From: Candidatus Poribacteria bacterium
GTDB taxonomy: Bacteria; Poribacteria; WGA-4E; JAJDTR01
Direction: 5' to 3'
NCBI GenBank assembly: GCA_028820655.1
Contig: JAPPIK010000004.1
Location: forward strand, 62,001-126,000
DNA: 64,000 nucleotides
Part shown: one piece after another, positions 1 through 9,505 of the stretch
Layout of the letters: every line of letters begins with the position of its first letter
Numbering within the stretch: position 1 is the first letter of the stretch
The notes under the pieces: model-generated
What the model saw: the letters and a program-made list of their open reading frames with translations, nothing else
Told to the model about the DNA's origin: nothing
Databases searched by the model: none
Position numbers and translations under genes: made by a program

Positions 1-157
1 GAATCAGCCACACCCAGCCGGGTCCTCTTGTTCCGCTGAGCCAGCCAAGACGAAAAACAACAGCTCTTTCATATTGTTTGAGAACACGAAATGAGGTTGA
101 TAGAACAATGATAACAACAATCCCGCCAATCATGTGAAGTATTCCAAATTCCGGCAT
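1..157 (-). CDS. Slipin/stomatin-like SPFH (band 7) protein, N-terminal part
   Basis: Only the first 52 codons lie in the window; the gene runs off the left edge. The start ATG (157-155) has an AGGGAG ribosome-binding site just upstream. The peptide has a hydrophobic stretch (residues about 8-21, GIVVIIVLST) followed by VLKQYERAVVFRLG and GTRGPG, the typical opening of slipin/stomatin family proteins: a membrane anchor followed by the start of the SPFH domain. Such proteins form membrane-associated oligomers and are often paired with an NfeD protein, which cannot be checked here. The family call is firm; the subfamily is inference from the short N-terminus. Confidence 0.8.
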   Translation of the reverse strand, partial: MPEFGILHMIGGIVVIIVLSTSFRVLKQYERAVVFRLGWLSGTRGPGWVWLI

Positions 158-560
158 TCAACAGTCTCCCTTGTGACCTTGCGATGAAATCATCCTCTTT
201 TGTTGAGGTAAAGGATTTGATGAGTAATCTTCATCTTGAGAAAACATCCGCTTTTAGACGCCTCTCTAAGCGCGCAGAGCACAGCCCTATCCTTTTCCGT
301 AACGCGAAATGGTATATTAGCATATCAAAGATTCCGCGTCAATCAAATCGGTGCGTGGACGACGAGAATGCGCTATTCGGGGCGTATCGAGGTGACATGT
401 GCGCTTACCGGCAATCTTGGGAAAATGGTGTGTTGCGTTAGGGTGGGGCTGCGTTCAATACAGTGTTGTAGAATAGGGTGGGAAAGTATGGCGCCTCGCC
501 GGTCAATCCTAAAGTCAATCTCAACGTATTTGGTCGCGAGGCGCCGACACTCCGCATAAA
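158..560. other. Intergenic stretch, no gene supported
   Basis: This 403-base stretch lies between the slipin start and the end of the anti-sigma gene. Short open frames occur on the plus strand but have no ribosome-binding site, no recognisable domain and an unlikely composition. I see no RNA gene or strong hairpin. Confidence 0.5.
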
Positions 561-1094
561 TTATCTCTCTTGTATAAGCACCTCCACGGGCATCGTTGAC
601 TCGGTATCTTCAATTGGAGTCGGTATTCCTCTGATTTCAGCCCACGATGTTGTGACAACATGCGCGCTCCTCCACACAGAACTGGTGGGAGACGAAACAC
701 GCCTCGAATTGTCGGACTCACTGAAAAATGTGAGTTTCACCAGAAAGACGGTTAGCATCAGGTAGAATACCATCGCGGTGCAGTTGACAAGCGTCGGGTG
801 TGGATTCAATTTCAAAGCACGGAGAACTCGAACAAAGGGATTTGCAAAGAAAGCGGGACGATTAAAGTTCTCCTCCTTGGCAATTCGTCTTTGAATGCGG
901 TCGGCAAGATCCGGCGGGGGTGCAGGATCCGGAAGATTTTCTAGGAGCGACACCGTACGCAGCATCTCCTCATATTCCGCCGCGCACTTTGGACACGTTT
1001 CAAGGTGCCGTGTGAATCCATCATTTTCTGGCAGTTGGACATTTGAACTTGAGCGAATCACCTGTATATGTGTCATGAAATCGTCGCAGTTCAA
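561..1094 (-). CDS. Putative anti-sigma factor with zinc-binding motif and one membrane segment
   Basis: The 177-residue protein has an N-terminal H-x3-C-x2-C motif (His30, Cys34, Cys37), as in zinc-binding anti-sigma (ZAS) domains. One hydrophobic segment follows at about residues 102-124, and then about 50 residues that would lie outside the cytoplasm. It sits 31 bases downstream of an ECF sigma gene on the same strand. The expected role is to hold that sigma factor at the inner membrane until a signal arrives. The zinc motif, membrane segment and gene order are seen; the pairing is inference from the usual sigma/anti-sigma arrangement. The cue is unknown. Confidence 0.75.
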   Translation of the reverse strand: MNCDDFMTHIQVIRSSSNVQLPENDGFTRHLETCPKCAAEYEEMLRTVSLLENLPDPAPPPDLADRIQRRIAKEENFNRPAFFANPFVRVLRALKLNPHPTLVNCTAMVFYLMLTVFLVKLTFFSESDNSRRVSSPTSSVWRSAHVVTTSWAEIRGIPTPIEDTESTMPVEVLIQER

Positions 1095-1125
1095 GATAGT
1101 ACCTCCTTTCTTAGCACTACCACCT

Positions 1126-1689
1126 CTACAGATCCTTGAGCATCGATTTGAGGTTCCTTATCGCCGTGTTCAGGCGTGAAGCCACTGTGCCTTCTGAACA
1201 ATCCAATACAAGCGCAATCTCACGATATTTTAGATTCTGCGCGTAAAAAAGCACAACTACGGCGCGCTGTTTCGGCGGCAATTGATTGATTGCCGCCTGT
1301 ATCAAGTTGTCTCGCTCGGTTTTCAGTGCTAACCGCTCCGGAATATCTGCCTCGGCATTACAGCCCGGTTCCCGCAGACTGTTGGAGTAAGATATCAATG
1401 TGCGGCCTCGGGAGTCGGACTTGCGAATATGTTGTTGGCAGGTATTGATTGCCACTCGATACAACCAAGTTGAGAATTTCGACTGAAACTGGAAGGATTC
1501 AAGTGATTTGTAAGCTTCCAGAAACGTCTCTTGGGTTGCATCCGATGCATCGTCAGGGTTACCAAGCATTCGGCAAGCGAGCCCATAAATTTTGGTGTAA
1601 TGACGTTGCACAAGTTCGTTGAAGGCACTCCCATCGCCTTCAACCGTTTTGTGGACGTAGACATCGTCAGGAATCATATAACATACCAT
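1126..1689 (-). CDS. ECF-type RNA polymerase sigma factor
   Basis: The protein has 187 residues, normal for the ECF family. Region 2 is clear (AFNELVQRHYTKIYGLACR, then DASDATQETFLEAY and FSTWLYRVAINTC). Region 4 follows (LPPKQRAVVVLFY, YREIALVLDCSEGTVASRL), with the helix-turn-helix that binds the -35 element. No regions 1 or 3 are present, as expected. It directs RNA polymerase to a small regulon and is probably controlled by the downstream anti-sigma gene. An alternative ATG lies five codons inside (MIPDD). The upstream gap (1690-1937) separates it from a divergent ABC gene and could hold an autoregulated promoter; none was identified. Confidence 0.92.
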   Translation of the reverse strand: MVCYMIPDDVYVHKTVEGDGSAFNELVQRHYTKIYGLACRMLGNPDDASDATQETFLEAYKSLESFQFQSKFSTWLYRVAINTCQQHIRKSDSRGRTLISYSNSLREPGCNAEADIPERLALKTERDNLIQAAINQLPPKQRAVVVLFYAQNLKYREIALVLDCSEGTVASRLNTAIRNLKSMLKDL

Positions 1690-1937
1690 GTAAAAAAGAA
1701 CTCAACAATCCACCGAAGTATTAGTGGAATTCCGCGTTGCGTTTCTTCATGTTCGATGCCGTTAATTTAGCAGATTGAGGAATCGACTCTTCGTTGAGTG
1801 TCAGGCTAGCCGGGACTTGCGAAACTTCGCTATCTTTGTTAGAATATCGTCTGCTGTGCCTATAGTGTTTACGTGCGGTTAAATTTTCAAGATCACGCAT
1901 GATACCAATTTAGCACACATTTTCGGAGTTTATCGAT

Positions 1938-2720
1938 GTGATTGAAGTTCAGAATTTGTCCAAATCAGTCGAAGGACATACAATTCTCTCCGACCTGACG
2001 TTTCAAGTGGAATCAGGCGAAAACCTCGCACTTTTGGGTGCAAACGGTTCCGGCAAATCACTGCTTCTCAGAATCCTGGCCACTTTGACGAAGCCGACCA
2101 ATGGGACGGTTAAGATCGCGGGACAGGATGCATTTGCAAATTTACGCGCCGTGCGCCCGCTCATCGGTTATGTTCCGGAGACATTCGAGGGTTATCCACA
2201 CCTATCGATTGTTGAATACCTAGATTTTTTTGCCGCCGCGTACAAATTGGACAAGAGTGGACGCGCTACTGCCATTGACGACGTGTTGAATCTGATGGAC
2301 ATTGCGGCGCTAGCCCATCGTAAGATTGCATCTCTGTCACGAGGCGAGAAATGGCGGCTGTGTCTAGCCAAGACATTTCTGCACGAACCGGAAATCTGGC
2401 TGTTTGATGAGCCCCTCTCCGGATTGGATGTGCGCGGACGGATCGAACTGAACACACTGATAGGTGAACTTGCGGCAATGGATAAGACGATTGTGACCGC
2501 TACGAACCGCCCCGAGGACGTTGCTCCCATTTGCAGTCAAGTCATTATTTTGGCGGAAGGCGGTGTGGTGTTTTCTGATAATATAAAGAATATTCAGATG
2601 AACTTAGAGGACATGTTTCTACAAGTCACAACTCCGGACACATCGGAGGAAGAGGATGATGAAGGGAACGCACCAGTCAACATATCGGAAGCTGATTCTG
2701 GTCAGAAAATGGCAGATTAG
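1938..2720 (+). CDS. ABC transporter ATP-binding protein (orphan)
   Basis: The 260-residue ATPase begins at a GTG codon, with GGAG nine bases upstream. Walker A is GANGSGKS (residues 34-41), Walker B is IWLFDEP and the D-loop is SGLD. The signature motif reads LSRGE instead of LSGGQ. The C-terminal 30 residues are rich in Asp and Glu. The closest general type is the drug/gliding/ABC-2 export ATPases (CcmA/NatA-like). No permease gene follows: the next gene is a convergent EamA transporter. The permease partner must be encoded elsewhere or be missing. The ATPase function is certain from its motifs; the substrate is unknown. Confidence 0.88.
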   Translation: MIEVQNLSKSVEGHTILSDLTFQVESGENLALLGANGSGKSLLLRILATLTKPTNGTVKIAGQDAFANLRAVRPLIGYVPETFEGYPHLSIVEYLDFFAAAYKLDKSGRATAIDDVLNLMDIAALAHRKIASLSRGEKWRLCLAKTFLHEPEIWLFDEPLSGLDVRGRIELNTLIGELAAMDKTIVTATNRPEDVAPICSQVIILAEGGVVFSDNIKNIQMNLEDMFLQVTTPDTSEEEDDEGNAPVNISEADSGQKMAD

Positions 2721-2771
2721 ATGCGGGCAGGTTATTCAGCCGGTTGCCCCGTACGTCTAAGGTGCTTGCCG

Positions 2772-3665
2772 CTAGCCGGTCATCGAAATTAAGAACATTC
2801 CAAACACCATCAGGGCTGCCCCCACTAGCCGCAACCTTAATCCGGACTCCTTCAGTTTGTAACTGCCAAAGAGGACTGCAAAAACGACGGAGCACTGTCT
2901 AAGCGCAACGATATAACTGACTTTCTCGGTCATCAGGAGGCTAAGAATCACCGTGTACGAGAACATCGCCATTATGGTTGCCGTGATCGCCTGCTTCCAC
3001 TCTAGTCGCCCAATTTCGGCAACTTTTTTCCATCGAAACTGAAAAATAATGTAGGTATTGTACATAACCAGCGCAATGCACCCTTCGGCAAGATAATAGG
3101 TCAATGCACCCCAAATGGCCGATTTGTTGGATAATGCGTGCAGTTCCGTCATTCCTTGCTTATCAATCAAAGAGTATAAAATAACAGTGCCAAGCGTCGA
3201 ATATGCCCAGATTGAATCCGGTTTCCGCGCATACCGAAGAATTGATTTGAACGTAACATCATCCCCGCGTCGCTGGAAAAGATAGACAGCCAATACCACA
3301 CAAAAAATACCGACTAGGCCCTGTGAGGATATTGATTCGTTCAAGAACAGGAACGCAAATAACGGGACAAATGCGGGTGCCGAGCGCGCAATTGGATAAA
3401 CAAACGATATTTCACCCAACGTGTAGGCACGGCCCAACGAATACCAATAAAAGAAGTGGACGAGACCGGACGCGATGACATACACCAAAACTTTTGGAGG
3501 GATAGAGGGAGGCCGAACCACGAACACCGGCAACGTCAAGCAGAGCGTGAAGACACCGATCCAGAAGAAGAAAATCTGGGTGGATTTGCTCGATTTCGCG
3601 TAGTAGTTCCAAAAGGCGTGAAAAAAGGCGGAGAGAAGGATCAGTAGGATAGTTGACGGTGTCAT
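2772..3665 (-). CDS. EamA/DMT-family transporter
   Basis: This 297-residue, very hydrophobic protein has about ten membrane segments arranged as two repeated halves. The first half contains GEISFVYPIARSAPAFVPLF and the second ends in a GSYKLKESGLRLRLVG-type motif, typical of EamA domains in the drug/metabolite transporter superfamily. It would sit in the inner membrane and export or exchange small metabolites. The substrate cannot be inferred. The gene stands alone, convergent with the ABC ATPase gene and divergent from the ceramidase-like gene. Confidence 0.85.
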   Translation of the reverse strand: MTPSTILLILLSAFFHAFWNYYAKSSKSTQIFFFWIGVFTLCLTLPVFVVRPPSIPPKVLVYVIASGLVHFFYWYSLGRAYTLGEISFVYPIARSAPAFVPLFAFLFLNESISSQGLVGIFCVVLAVYLFQRRGDDVTFKSILRYARKPDSIWAYSTLGTVILYSLIDKQGMTELHALSNKSAIWGALTYYLAEGCIALVMYNTYIIFQFRWKKVAEIGRLEWKQAITATIMAMFSYTVILSLLMTEKVSYIVALRQCSVVFAVLFGSYKLKESGLRLRLVGAALMVFGMFLISMTG

Positions 3666-3774
3666 GGCGGTCTCATAAGCTGATTCGACACGATTCTACA
3701 TGACATCGGGCCTCCTGTCAACGCCTCCGGCATGGCTGCTCTTCACTTGACCGGCACCTCGCGGCTTACAAATT

Positions 3775-5190
3775 ATGCGAAATATGAACTCAATATCAAC
3801 CGTTTCTACTCTTGGTCAAGGTGTCACGGCACTGATGGCTGGCGCTGCCGAAAATATAATCACCCCATCTACAGCATTGGAGGTTTACGGAGACCTGTAT
3901 GCCCGCGCATTGGTGCTGGCCGATTGCTCTGAAATCGACACGAAAGAGGCGGAGGCAAAATACCTCGTCATGATTTCATTGGATCAAATCGGCTGTTCCT
4001 ATTATCAGATCGTCCGGAAGGCAATTGGCAGGGCAACGGGAATACCCGAGGACCGGATATTCCTTAACTACAGCCATTCCCACAACGCCATGGGACCGGT
4101 TGGAGAATGGAAGGAGGAAGATCAGCCTTCAACAGCAGAACTTGACATTCCTTATGAGGAGTGGCTGGGAGATGATGTCGATAGACTAGCTGATTGGGAC
4201 AGGTGGTTGGTTGGTCATATTGCGGAGGCCGCAAAGCGCGCCGCCCTGACGGTGCGACCGGCGACGCTTCATGTCGGGAGAGCCCCGGCACAGATTGGAT
4301 ATAATCGTCGCGTCATGCAGGAGGACGGGCGCATCCGACACGGCGTAAACCCTGGCGGCGCGGTTGTGCCCTGGACCGACGTAATCGGCGTGCGCGCACG
4401 TGACGGAGAGCGAATTGCCACGTTGTTTTCTCATGCAGCCCATCCTGTTATAGTTCACCACGATTGGAAAAATGGAATTCATTCGGTGCTCGGTCCGGAC
4501 TACCCCGGATATGCCGTGGACCACTTAAAAAACCTGCTTTCGACAGAGGAGCAATCGAATGGAATTTTAATGTTCGCTCAAGCATGCGGCGGAAATGTCA
4601 ACGCCTATCCCCGTGCGAGCGGTGACCATGACGCATGCGATGCGGCGGGACTCTCACTGGCGTTTTCCGCAAAACGCGCACTGGAAGACTTAACCGAAGT
4701 CAATCCTACGCCGATTAAACAGCACGCCGTAACGCTCAAATTGCCCCGCAGGATACCGACTGTCTCGGAGTGCAAAGCATGGCTCGAAGATCCCATTCTG
4801 CATGACCCGACAGCCCCCAACTACGGGACGGGAAACATCGAACGTCTGTTGGATCTGGCGGAGCGCGGTGAACAGGAGGTCCTCGATCTGCCGATACAGG
4901 CCCTAACAGTCGGCCCGGAATTGTGTTTGTTGCTTCTTCCCGGCGAGATGTTTTGCGAATACCAGTTATATGCTGAACATATTTCACCGTTTGCGTATAC
5001 AGTGGTTCTCGGCTACATTAATTTTAGCGTTGGTTACGTCGGTACGAAGAAGGATTACGAACTCCCGGGATTGACAGGAGGTCACGGCATTGCCCCCCAC
5101 ACGAACTCGCCATTGCATCCTTCGGTCGAGGAGACAATTAAGGATGGCATAAAGCAGGTTTTGACCGAATTGAAAGAGATGAATAAATGA
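3775..5190 (+). CDS. Neutral/alkaline ceramidase-like domain protein
   Basis: The 471-residue protein lacks a clear signal peptide. The sequence after residue 20 (ENIITPSTALEVYGDLYAR) and the motifs LNYSHSHNAMG, LFSHAAHPVI and CGGNVNAYPR match the N-terminal domain of neutral/alkaline non-lysosomal ceramidases. The His residues in SHSHN and HAAHP are probable metal ligands. Many bacterial proteins with only this domain are of unknown function and are found in planctomycete-like genomes; they need not act on ceramide. A second ATG three codons in (MNSIS) is also possible, as neither start has a strong ribosome-binding site. The family is reasonably sure; the substrate is not. Confidence 0.7.
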   Translation: MRNMNSISTVSTLGQGVTALMAGAAENIITPSTALEVYGDLYARALVLADCSEIDTKEAEAKYLVMISLDQIGCSYYQIVRKAIGRATGIPEDRIFLNYSHSHNAMGPVGEWKEEDQPSTAELDIPYEEWLGDDVDRLADWDRWLVGHIAEAAKRAALTVRPATLHVGRAPAQIGYNRRVMQEDGRIRHGVNPGGAVVPWTDVIGVRARDGERIATLFSHAAHPVIVHHDWKNGIHSVLGPDYPGYAVDHLKNLLSTEEQSNGILMFAQACGGNVNAYPRASGDHDACDAAGLSLAFSAKRALEDLTEVNPTPIKQHAVTLKLPRRIPTVSECKAWLEDPILHDPTAPNYGTGNIERLLDLAERGEQEVLDLPIQALTVGPELCLLLLPGEMFCEYQLYAEHISPFAYTVVLGYINFSVGYVGTKKDYELPGLTGGHGIAPHTNSPLHPSVEETIKDGIKQVLTELKEMNK

Positions 5191-6120
5191 CCACAGCCGA
5201 GGTAGTTAATGATAGCAGGCCCATCAACCGGGTTGTCCGTGGATATGTCCTCGGGAATGAGCATTTCTTTGGGTTGCTCGGTCGCACGCCATTATCCCTG
5301 TCGGGATAATTCATTCAACAAGAAACACTGGTTTTTTGCACCTTGGTTAGCTTTGAAAAAGCGTTCGTTGATAGAGATTTCCCACATCTCGCTCTCCGGC
5401 GGAGTGCAATGTCAATAGAATCATGATGCGTCCAATCTCCGCGCTCTAGCGCAGCGCAATGTGGAGTGTTACTTGAGAGCGCCCCATTATCCCTGTCGGG
5501 ATAATTCATTCAGCACGTAACATTTTTGTACCGCAAACTGTTAGTTTGCGATCACAATCCATCAACGGGATACATTAATTCTTCGCTCTATGACTGGCCG
5601 TAAAAGTGTTCCTTCGTGGTCTGGTTTTCACTCCAGCGGAGTGAAATGTCAATAGTACACGTTTACTCCTCGCGTCTGCACTCCAGCGGAGTGCAATGTC
5701 AATAGAATCGCGATGCGTCCAACCACCGCACTCCAGCGGAGTCCAATGTCGAGTGTTACTTGAGAGCGCGCCATTATCCCAATCCGAATAATTCTTTCAG
5801 CAAGCAACTCTTACGTGTTTGAATCTATGATAGGCTTTGAAAAGGTGTTCCTTCGTGATCTGGTTTTCACTCCAGCGGAGTGCCATGTCAATAGAATCGT
5901 GATGCGCCCAATCTCCGCACTCCAGAGGAGTGCAATGTTGAGTGATACTTGATAGCGCGCCATTATCCCAATCCGAATAATTCTTTCAGCAAGCAATACT
6001 CTTGTACCGCAAACTGTTAGTTTGCGGATCACAATCTAACAGATTGTGGTACAGATTTCCTTCTCTAAGACTCGTTTTGAAAAACTGTTACTTTAGAAAT
6101 ATGTTTCTTGAGGCTGTAAA
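5191..6120. repeat. Palindromic repeat cluster A
   Basis: This non-coding stretch is packed with repeats. At least seven copies of the palindrome CACTCCAGCGGAGTG, or a close variant, start near 5391, 5441, 5629, 5679, 5729, 5868 and 5918. Most are followed by CAATGTCAATAG or CAATGTCGAGTGTTACTT. The hairpin TTATCCCTGTCGGGATAA occurs at 5292-5309 and 5487-5504, with diverged copies near 5773 and 5963. These elements keep a fixed order, giving a composite unit of about 190-290 bases repeated three to four times. The same unit appears in cluster C (36.5-37.4 kb). No transposase lies inside. Confidence 0.9.
6003..6054. repeat. Nested double-hairpin element
   Basis: An outer pair TGTACC/GGTACA encloses two perfect hairpins, CCGCAAACTGTTAGTTTGCGG and ACAATCTAACAGATTGT. 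Partial copies, keeping the first hairpin and the GATCACAA link, lie near 5527-5560 and 35102-35147. The three-stem layout resembles a small non-autonomous mobile element. Confidence 0.75.
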
Positions 6121-6483
6121 ATGAAATCAATACACGATATTTTGTCCGGTAATGACATGGTGGCATTCCGATCACAGTTGACCGGCATGGATTGGAAATC
6201 ATTGGCGGAACTGATGAATAGAACGGAAGACGACATAAAAGCCATGGATGATCTCGGCAACTGTTATCTCGATTCTGACGCATCGGACATGCTCCGACTC
6301 ATATACGACACATGCCGAGACTTTCAAACGAATGATCGTGCGAATGTCATGATCAACCGGTCCAGTTCCGCTTGGCAAGAGATCAAGATGGCGGTTCACA
6401 GGGGAGCACAGACGGGATCTCTGAGGCAGGGATTGCGGCTTGGACGCCAACAACGCAGTCTCACCGATATTTCCGATCTATGA
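6121..6483 (+). CDS. Hypothetical protein upstream of PPK2
   Basis: A 120-residue frame begins with ATG after a weak GAGGC site and ends 45 bases before the start chosen for the PPK2 gene, so the two could be co-transcribed. The sequence is hydrophilic, has no membrane segment and matches no family I recognise. The C-terminal part is basic (LRQGLRLGRQQRS). Coding potential is supported only by its length, start position and the absence of the local repeats inside it. Confidence 0.45.
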   Translation: MKSIHDILSGNDMVAFRSQLTGMDWKSLAELMNRTEDDIKAMDDLGNCYLDSDASDMLRLIYDTCRDFQTNDRANVMINRSSSAWQEIKMAVHRGAQTGSLRQGLRLGRQQRSLTDISDL

Positions 6484-6528
6484 GACCCATATTGATAAAC
6501 CTTGAGTTTGTTCGAAGAGGATATGAAC

Positions 6529-7422
6529 ATGTCGAAAAAAAAGGAATCCGATTCGCAAAAGAACCGGATAACCGAAACGAAAGATAGGCACCAAGTTGCC
6601 AGCGAAGGAACGTACACACTAGTAGAGAATTCGACAAACAATGAAAAAACGTTGAAGCGAAAGTTCTATGAAAGGGAACTGGCTCGTCTGCAACTTGAAC
6701 TGATAAAGTTGCAAGAACACATCAAGAATGAAGGGTTGAAGGTTGTCGTGATCTTCGAAGGGCGTGACACTGCCGGAAAGGGTGGCACAATTAAGCGGAT
6801 TACCGAAGCGCTGAATCCGCGAATCTGCAAAGTCGTCGCGCTGGGGACACCAACAGAGCGTGAAAAAACCCAGTGGTATTTTCAAAGATACGTCGCCCAT
6901 CTTCCGGCAGCCGGAGAGATGGTAATGTTTGACCGCAGTTGGTACAACCGGGCCGGTGTCGAGCGCGTGATGGATTTCTGCTCCGATGAAGAGTACCAAG
7001 AATTCTTGCGTTCGTGTCCGGAGTTCGAACGGATGTTGGTTCGTTCAGGTGTTGTCCTGATCAAGTATTGGTTGTCCGTCGATGCCGATGAACAGGCGCG
7101 CCGCTTCCAGGCTCGGATAGAAAATCCAAGCAAGCGGTGGAAGATCAGCGAGATGGACTTGGAAGCACGCAAGAAATGGGTCGATTATTCAAGAGCCAAA
7201 GATGACATGTTCAAGTATACGGATATCAAACAGGCTCCGTGGTTCGTGGTTGAATCCCATGACAAACGCCGGGCGCGATTGAACTGTATTTCTCATTTGT
7301 TGAGCCAAATTCCATACGAGGATTTACGGCTTGAACCGATAAAACTTCCGCCCCTGCAGTCTGACCAACACTATATCCGTCCTCCCAGATCTGATCAGAC
7401 TTATGTGCCCGAAATATATTGA
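6529..7422 (+). CDS. ppk2: Polyphosphate kinase 2 (PPK2 family)
   Basis: The enzyme transfers phosphate between polyphosphate and nucleotides (usually making GTP/ATP from GDP/ADP, or the reverse) in the cytoplasm. With the ATG at 6529 it has 297 residues; an AGAGG site lies 8 bases upstream, which favours this start over 6523 or the TTG at 6502. Walker A is FEGRDTAGKGG (residues 77-87) and the Walker B/lid segment is DRSWYNRAGVERVM (135-148), both diagnostic of the single-domain PPK2 class. The C-terminal motif KYTDIKQAPWFVVES is also typical. The direction of the reaction and the nucleotide preference cannot be read from the sequence. Confidence 0.93.
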   Translation: MSKKKESDSQKNRITETKDRHQVASEGTYTLVENSTNNEKTLKRKFYERELARLQLELIKLQEHIKNEGLKVVVIFEGRDTAGKGGTIKRITEALNPRICKVVALGTPTEREKTQWYFQRYVAHLPAAGEMVMFDRSWYNRAGVERVMDFCSDEEYQEFLRSCPEFERMLVRSGVVLIKYWLSVDADEQARRFQARIENPSKRWKISEMDLEARKKWVDYSRAKDDMFKYTDIKQAPWFVVESHDKRRARLNCISHLLSQIPYEDLRLEPIKLPPLQSDQHYIRPPRSDQTYVPEIY

Positions 7423-7577
7423 CCGCGTGATTTATCGTGAACTTGGAATTGTAAGGATCCGAGTTGAATTTCTCGAATAGTATCTGGGAAGAAGGGAGCA
7501 AATCTGACGGGCGCCGGACTCGTGGTTCCGGTATGGTTCAAACTCTTGCCAAGAGCCTCTGTGGTAGCTCTCGAATT

Positions 7578-8405
7578 CTAACTTGCGTACACCCGAATCA
7601 CAGTACTCAGGTGAAAACGGACAAGTGTGGCGGACGCCATCCGACGCAGCATAAAAGAGGCGCCTGTCGACGGGCTGACACGCTTCGGCTTTCCCAATGT
7701 TACGGTACGAAAACCGTGCTTCCGGAGCAATTTCGGTAGGGATTGGGCGGAGAAGTAGTATAGATGGTCTCGCGGATGGACATAGGGCCAATCCGCTTTC
7801 TGAACTCGGCTCTGAAGGCTTCCGCCGTTCGGGACTTCGATGACCAAAGTGCCACCTTTTTTTTCATCTCCCGACGGCTTCAGAATTCGCCGTATTTCAC
7901 CGAGAAACGAATCTAATTCGGGAATGTGTTCCAACACATGGTAGAGTGTGATTGCATCGAAATGTGCCGTCGGGAAACTCGCATCAAAGAGGTCCCCGCA
8001 TTGCACATCCAATTCATGAACCTCTCGGGCAAAAGTGGTGCCACTCTTGGAGGGATCGATACCTCGTGAATGCCAGCCCTGTTCGCGAGCAAGATGGAGA
8101 AAGGTTCCGATTCCACACCCGACATCAAGTAACCGTCCTTTGCTCGGATGCTGTTTCTCCAATTCCGTAAGCCGTTCAGCCATCTGCAGCCACTCCATAC
8201 TGTCTGAATGAATGCGGTCCACTTTGTCGGGAGGATAGTAAGTCTCGATGTAATCTTCCTCAAGTGCCTTACGGCTGATTCGCGGGTTGACATACCGCAA
8301 CCGACATCGCTTGCAAATAACCACGGATAGAGACTCTTTGTCAAAAAGAAACTCCGTTTCGTCGCGTTCGCAGATGGGACAATTGATATGTTCTAACGTG
8401 CTCAT
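7578..8405 (-). CDS. Class I SAM-dependent methyltransferase with N-terminal zinc ribbon
   Basis: The 275-residue protein opens with a four-cysteine zinc ribbon (Cys9, Cys12, Cys31, Cys34). A Methyltransf_12/23-type Rossmann domain follows, with motif I LLDVGCGIGTFL (about residues 92-103), and the later motifs YHVLEHIP and LKPSG. This layout is common in methyltransferases acting on sugar nucleotides or cell-surface glycans, but the substrate is not determined. It lies 56 bases downstream of the iron-transporter ATPase gene on the same strand, so it may be read through from that operon, although nothing ties it to iron. Confidence 0.88.
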   Translation of the reverse strand: MSTLEHINCPICERDETEFLFDKESLSVVICKRCRLRYVNPRISRKALEEDYIETYYPPDKVDRIHSDSMEWLQMAERLTELEKQHPSKGRLLDVGCGIGTFLHLAREQGWHSRGIDPSKSGTTFAREVHELDVQCGDLFDASFPTAHFDAITLYHVLEHIPELDSFLGEIRRILKPSGDEKKGGTLVIEVPNGGSLQSRVQKADWPYVHPRDHLYYFSAQSLPKLLRKHGFRTVTLGKPKRVSPSTGASFMLRRMASATLVRFHLSTVIRVYAS

Positions 8406-8461
8406 GAACGCTTCCCTTCCGTGGCGTGAGAATTATGGCGGTGATTCGCGAAGTGCAACCA

Positions 8462-9505
8462 TTATGCGCCGAGCACCACCCCGGGTTCGATCGCTTTGAG
8501 TTGCACCCAGTCCCCGATCCGGTATGGACAGCGGTAATCGGTCTGCACGAAGTAGTCTTCGCCTTCGATCTGTACCCGGTAAGTAAGGTCGTGTCCCTTA
8601 AACTCGCGTTCGATGATCTTGCCTAACTTGGCGTTCTTCTCGCCCGCGGTAGCGTGAATCATCTCCAAGTGCTCCGGCCTGATTGAAAGCAACACTCTGC
8701 CCTGAACGTGTGAATCAAGCCTGAAGTTTCCCAGCCGGGTCTCGGCGCTATCGCCATGAGCATCGCCCGGAATGAGGTTGGTTTTACCGAGGAATTCCGC
8801 CACAAACGGCGTTTTGGGTCGATTATACATAGCTTCTGGCGCTCCGGTCTGTTCAAGTCCGCCGCTTTCCATGATGGCAACGCGATCGGCAAAACTGAGT
8901 GCTTCCTCTCGATCATGTGTGACCAGCATGGCGGTCATCCCCGCATCTTTAAGCAGCTCTCTCACCTCTTTGCGGGTGGATTGACGCAATCCGGCGTCAA
9001 GATTCGAAAACGGTTCGTCCAGAAGAAGGAGTTTGGGGCTTGGCGCAATGGAACGAGCCAGTGCAACGCGTTGCTGTTCGCCGCCGGAGAGGTCGTGAGG
9101 TCTTCGGTCTCGAAATTCGGCAAGTCCGACCATCTCCAATACTTCCAATCCCCGATCCAACCGAACTTTCGGCGGTGATCTCTTCAAACCGAATGCGACG
9201 TTGTCCAATACATTAAGATGCGGAAAGAGCGCGTAGTTCTGAAATACGAGGCCAATCTCTCGTGTTTCGGGCGGAGCATGGATTGACGGGCTTTCGATAC
9301 ATCTGTCTTCTATTCGGATCTCGCCTGAATTGACACGCTCAAAACCGGCAATCAGGCGCAGGGTCGTCGTTTTGCCGCACCCGCTAGGTCCCAGCAAGGC
9401 AAAAATCTCGCCGGCCTCCACCTCGAAGCTAACATCATCCACGACCGGTGCTGGTAGCGGTGCAAAATGTTTGGTCACGTTGTGAAGGCTAAGCAGGCTG
9501 TTCAT
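8462..9505 (-). CDS. fbpC: Ferric iron ABC transporter, ATP-binding protein
   Basis: The 347-residue protein powers import of ferric iron across the inner membrane. Walker A is GPSGCGKTT (residues 39-47), the signature is LSGGEQQRVALA (139-150), Walker B is LLLLDEP and the D-loop follows. The C-terminal third is a TOBE-type domain (RPEHLEM, LTYRVQIEGEDYFVQ), as in FbpC/PotA-like ATPases. ATG 9505 is chosen because AAAGGAA lies just upstream; it overlaps the end of the permease gene by 17 bases, which suggests translational coupling. The iron assignment rests on the binding protein and fused permease in the same operon. Confidence 0.9.
   Translation of the reverse strand: MNSLLSLHNVTKHFAPLPAPVVDDVSFEVEAGEIFALLGPSGCGKTTTLRLIAGFERVNSGEIRIEDRCIESPSIHAPPETREIGLVFQNYALFPHLNVLDNVAFGLKRSPPKVRLDRGLEVLEMVGLAEFRDRRPHDLSGGEQQRVALARSIAPSPKLLLLDEPFSNLDAGLRQSTRKEVRELLKDAGMTAMLVTHDREEALSFADRVAIMESGGLEQTGAPEAMYNRPKTPFVAEFLGKTNLIPGDAHGDSAETRLGNFRLDSHVQGRVLLSIRPEHLEMIHATAGEKNAKLGKIIEREFKGHDLTYRVQIEGEDYFVQTDYRCPYRIGDWVQLKAIEPGVVLGA

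Noticed and set aside
184-765. Three overlapping plus-strand frames
   Set aside because: They lack ribosome-binding sites and domains, and the last is antisense to the anti-sigma gene.
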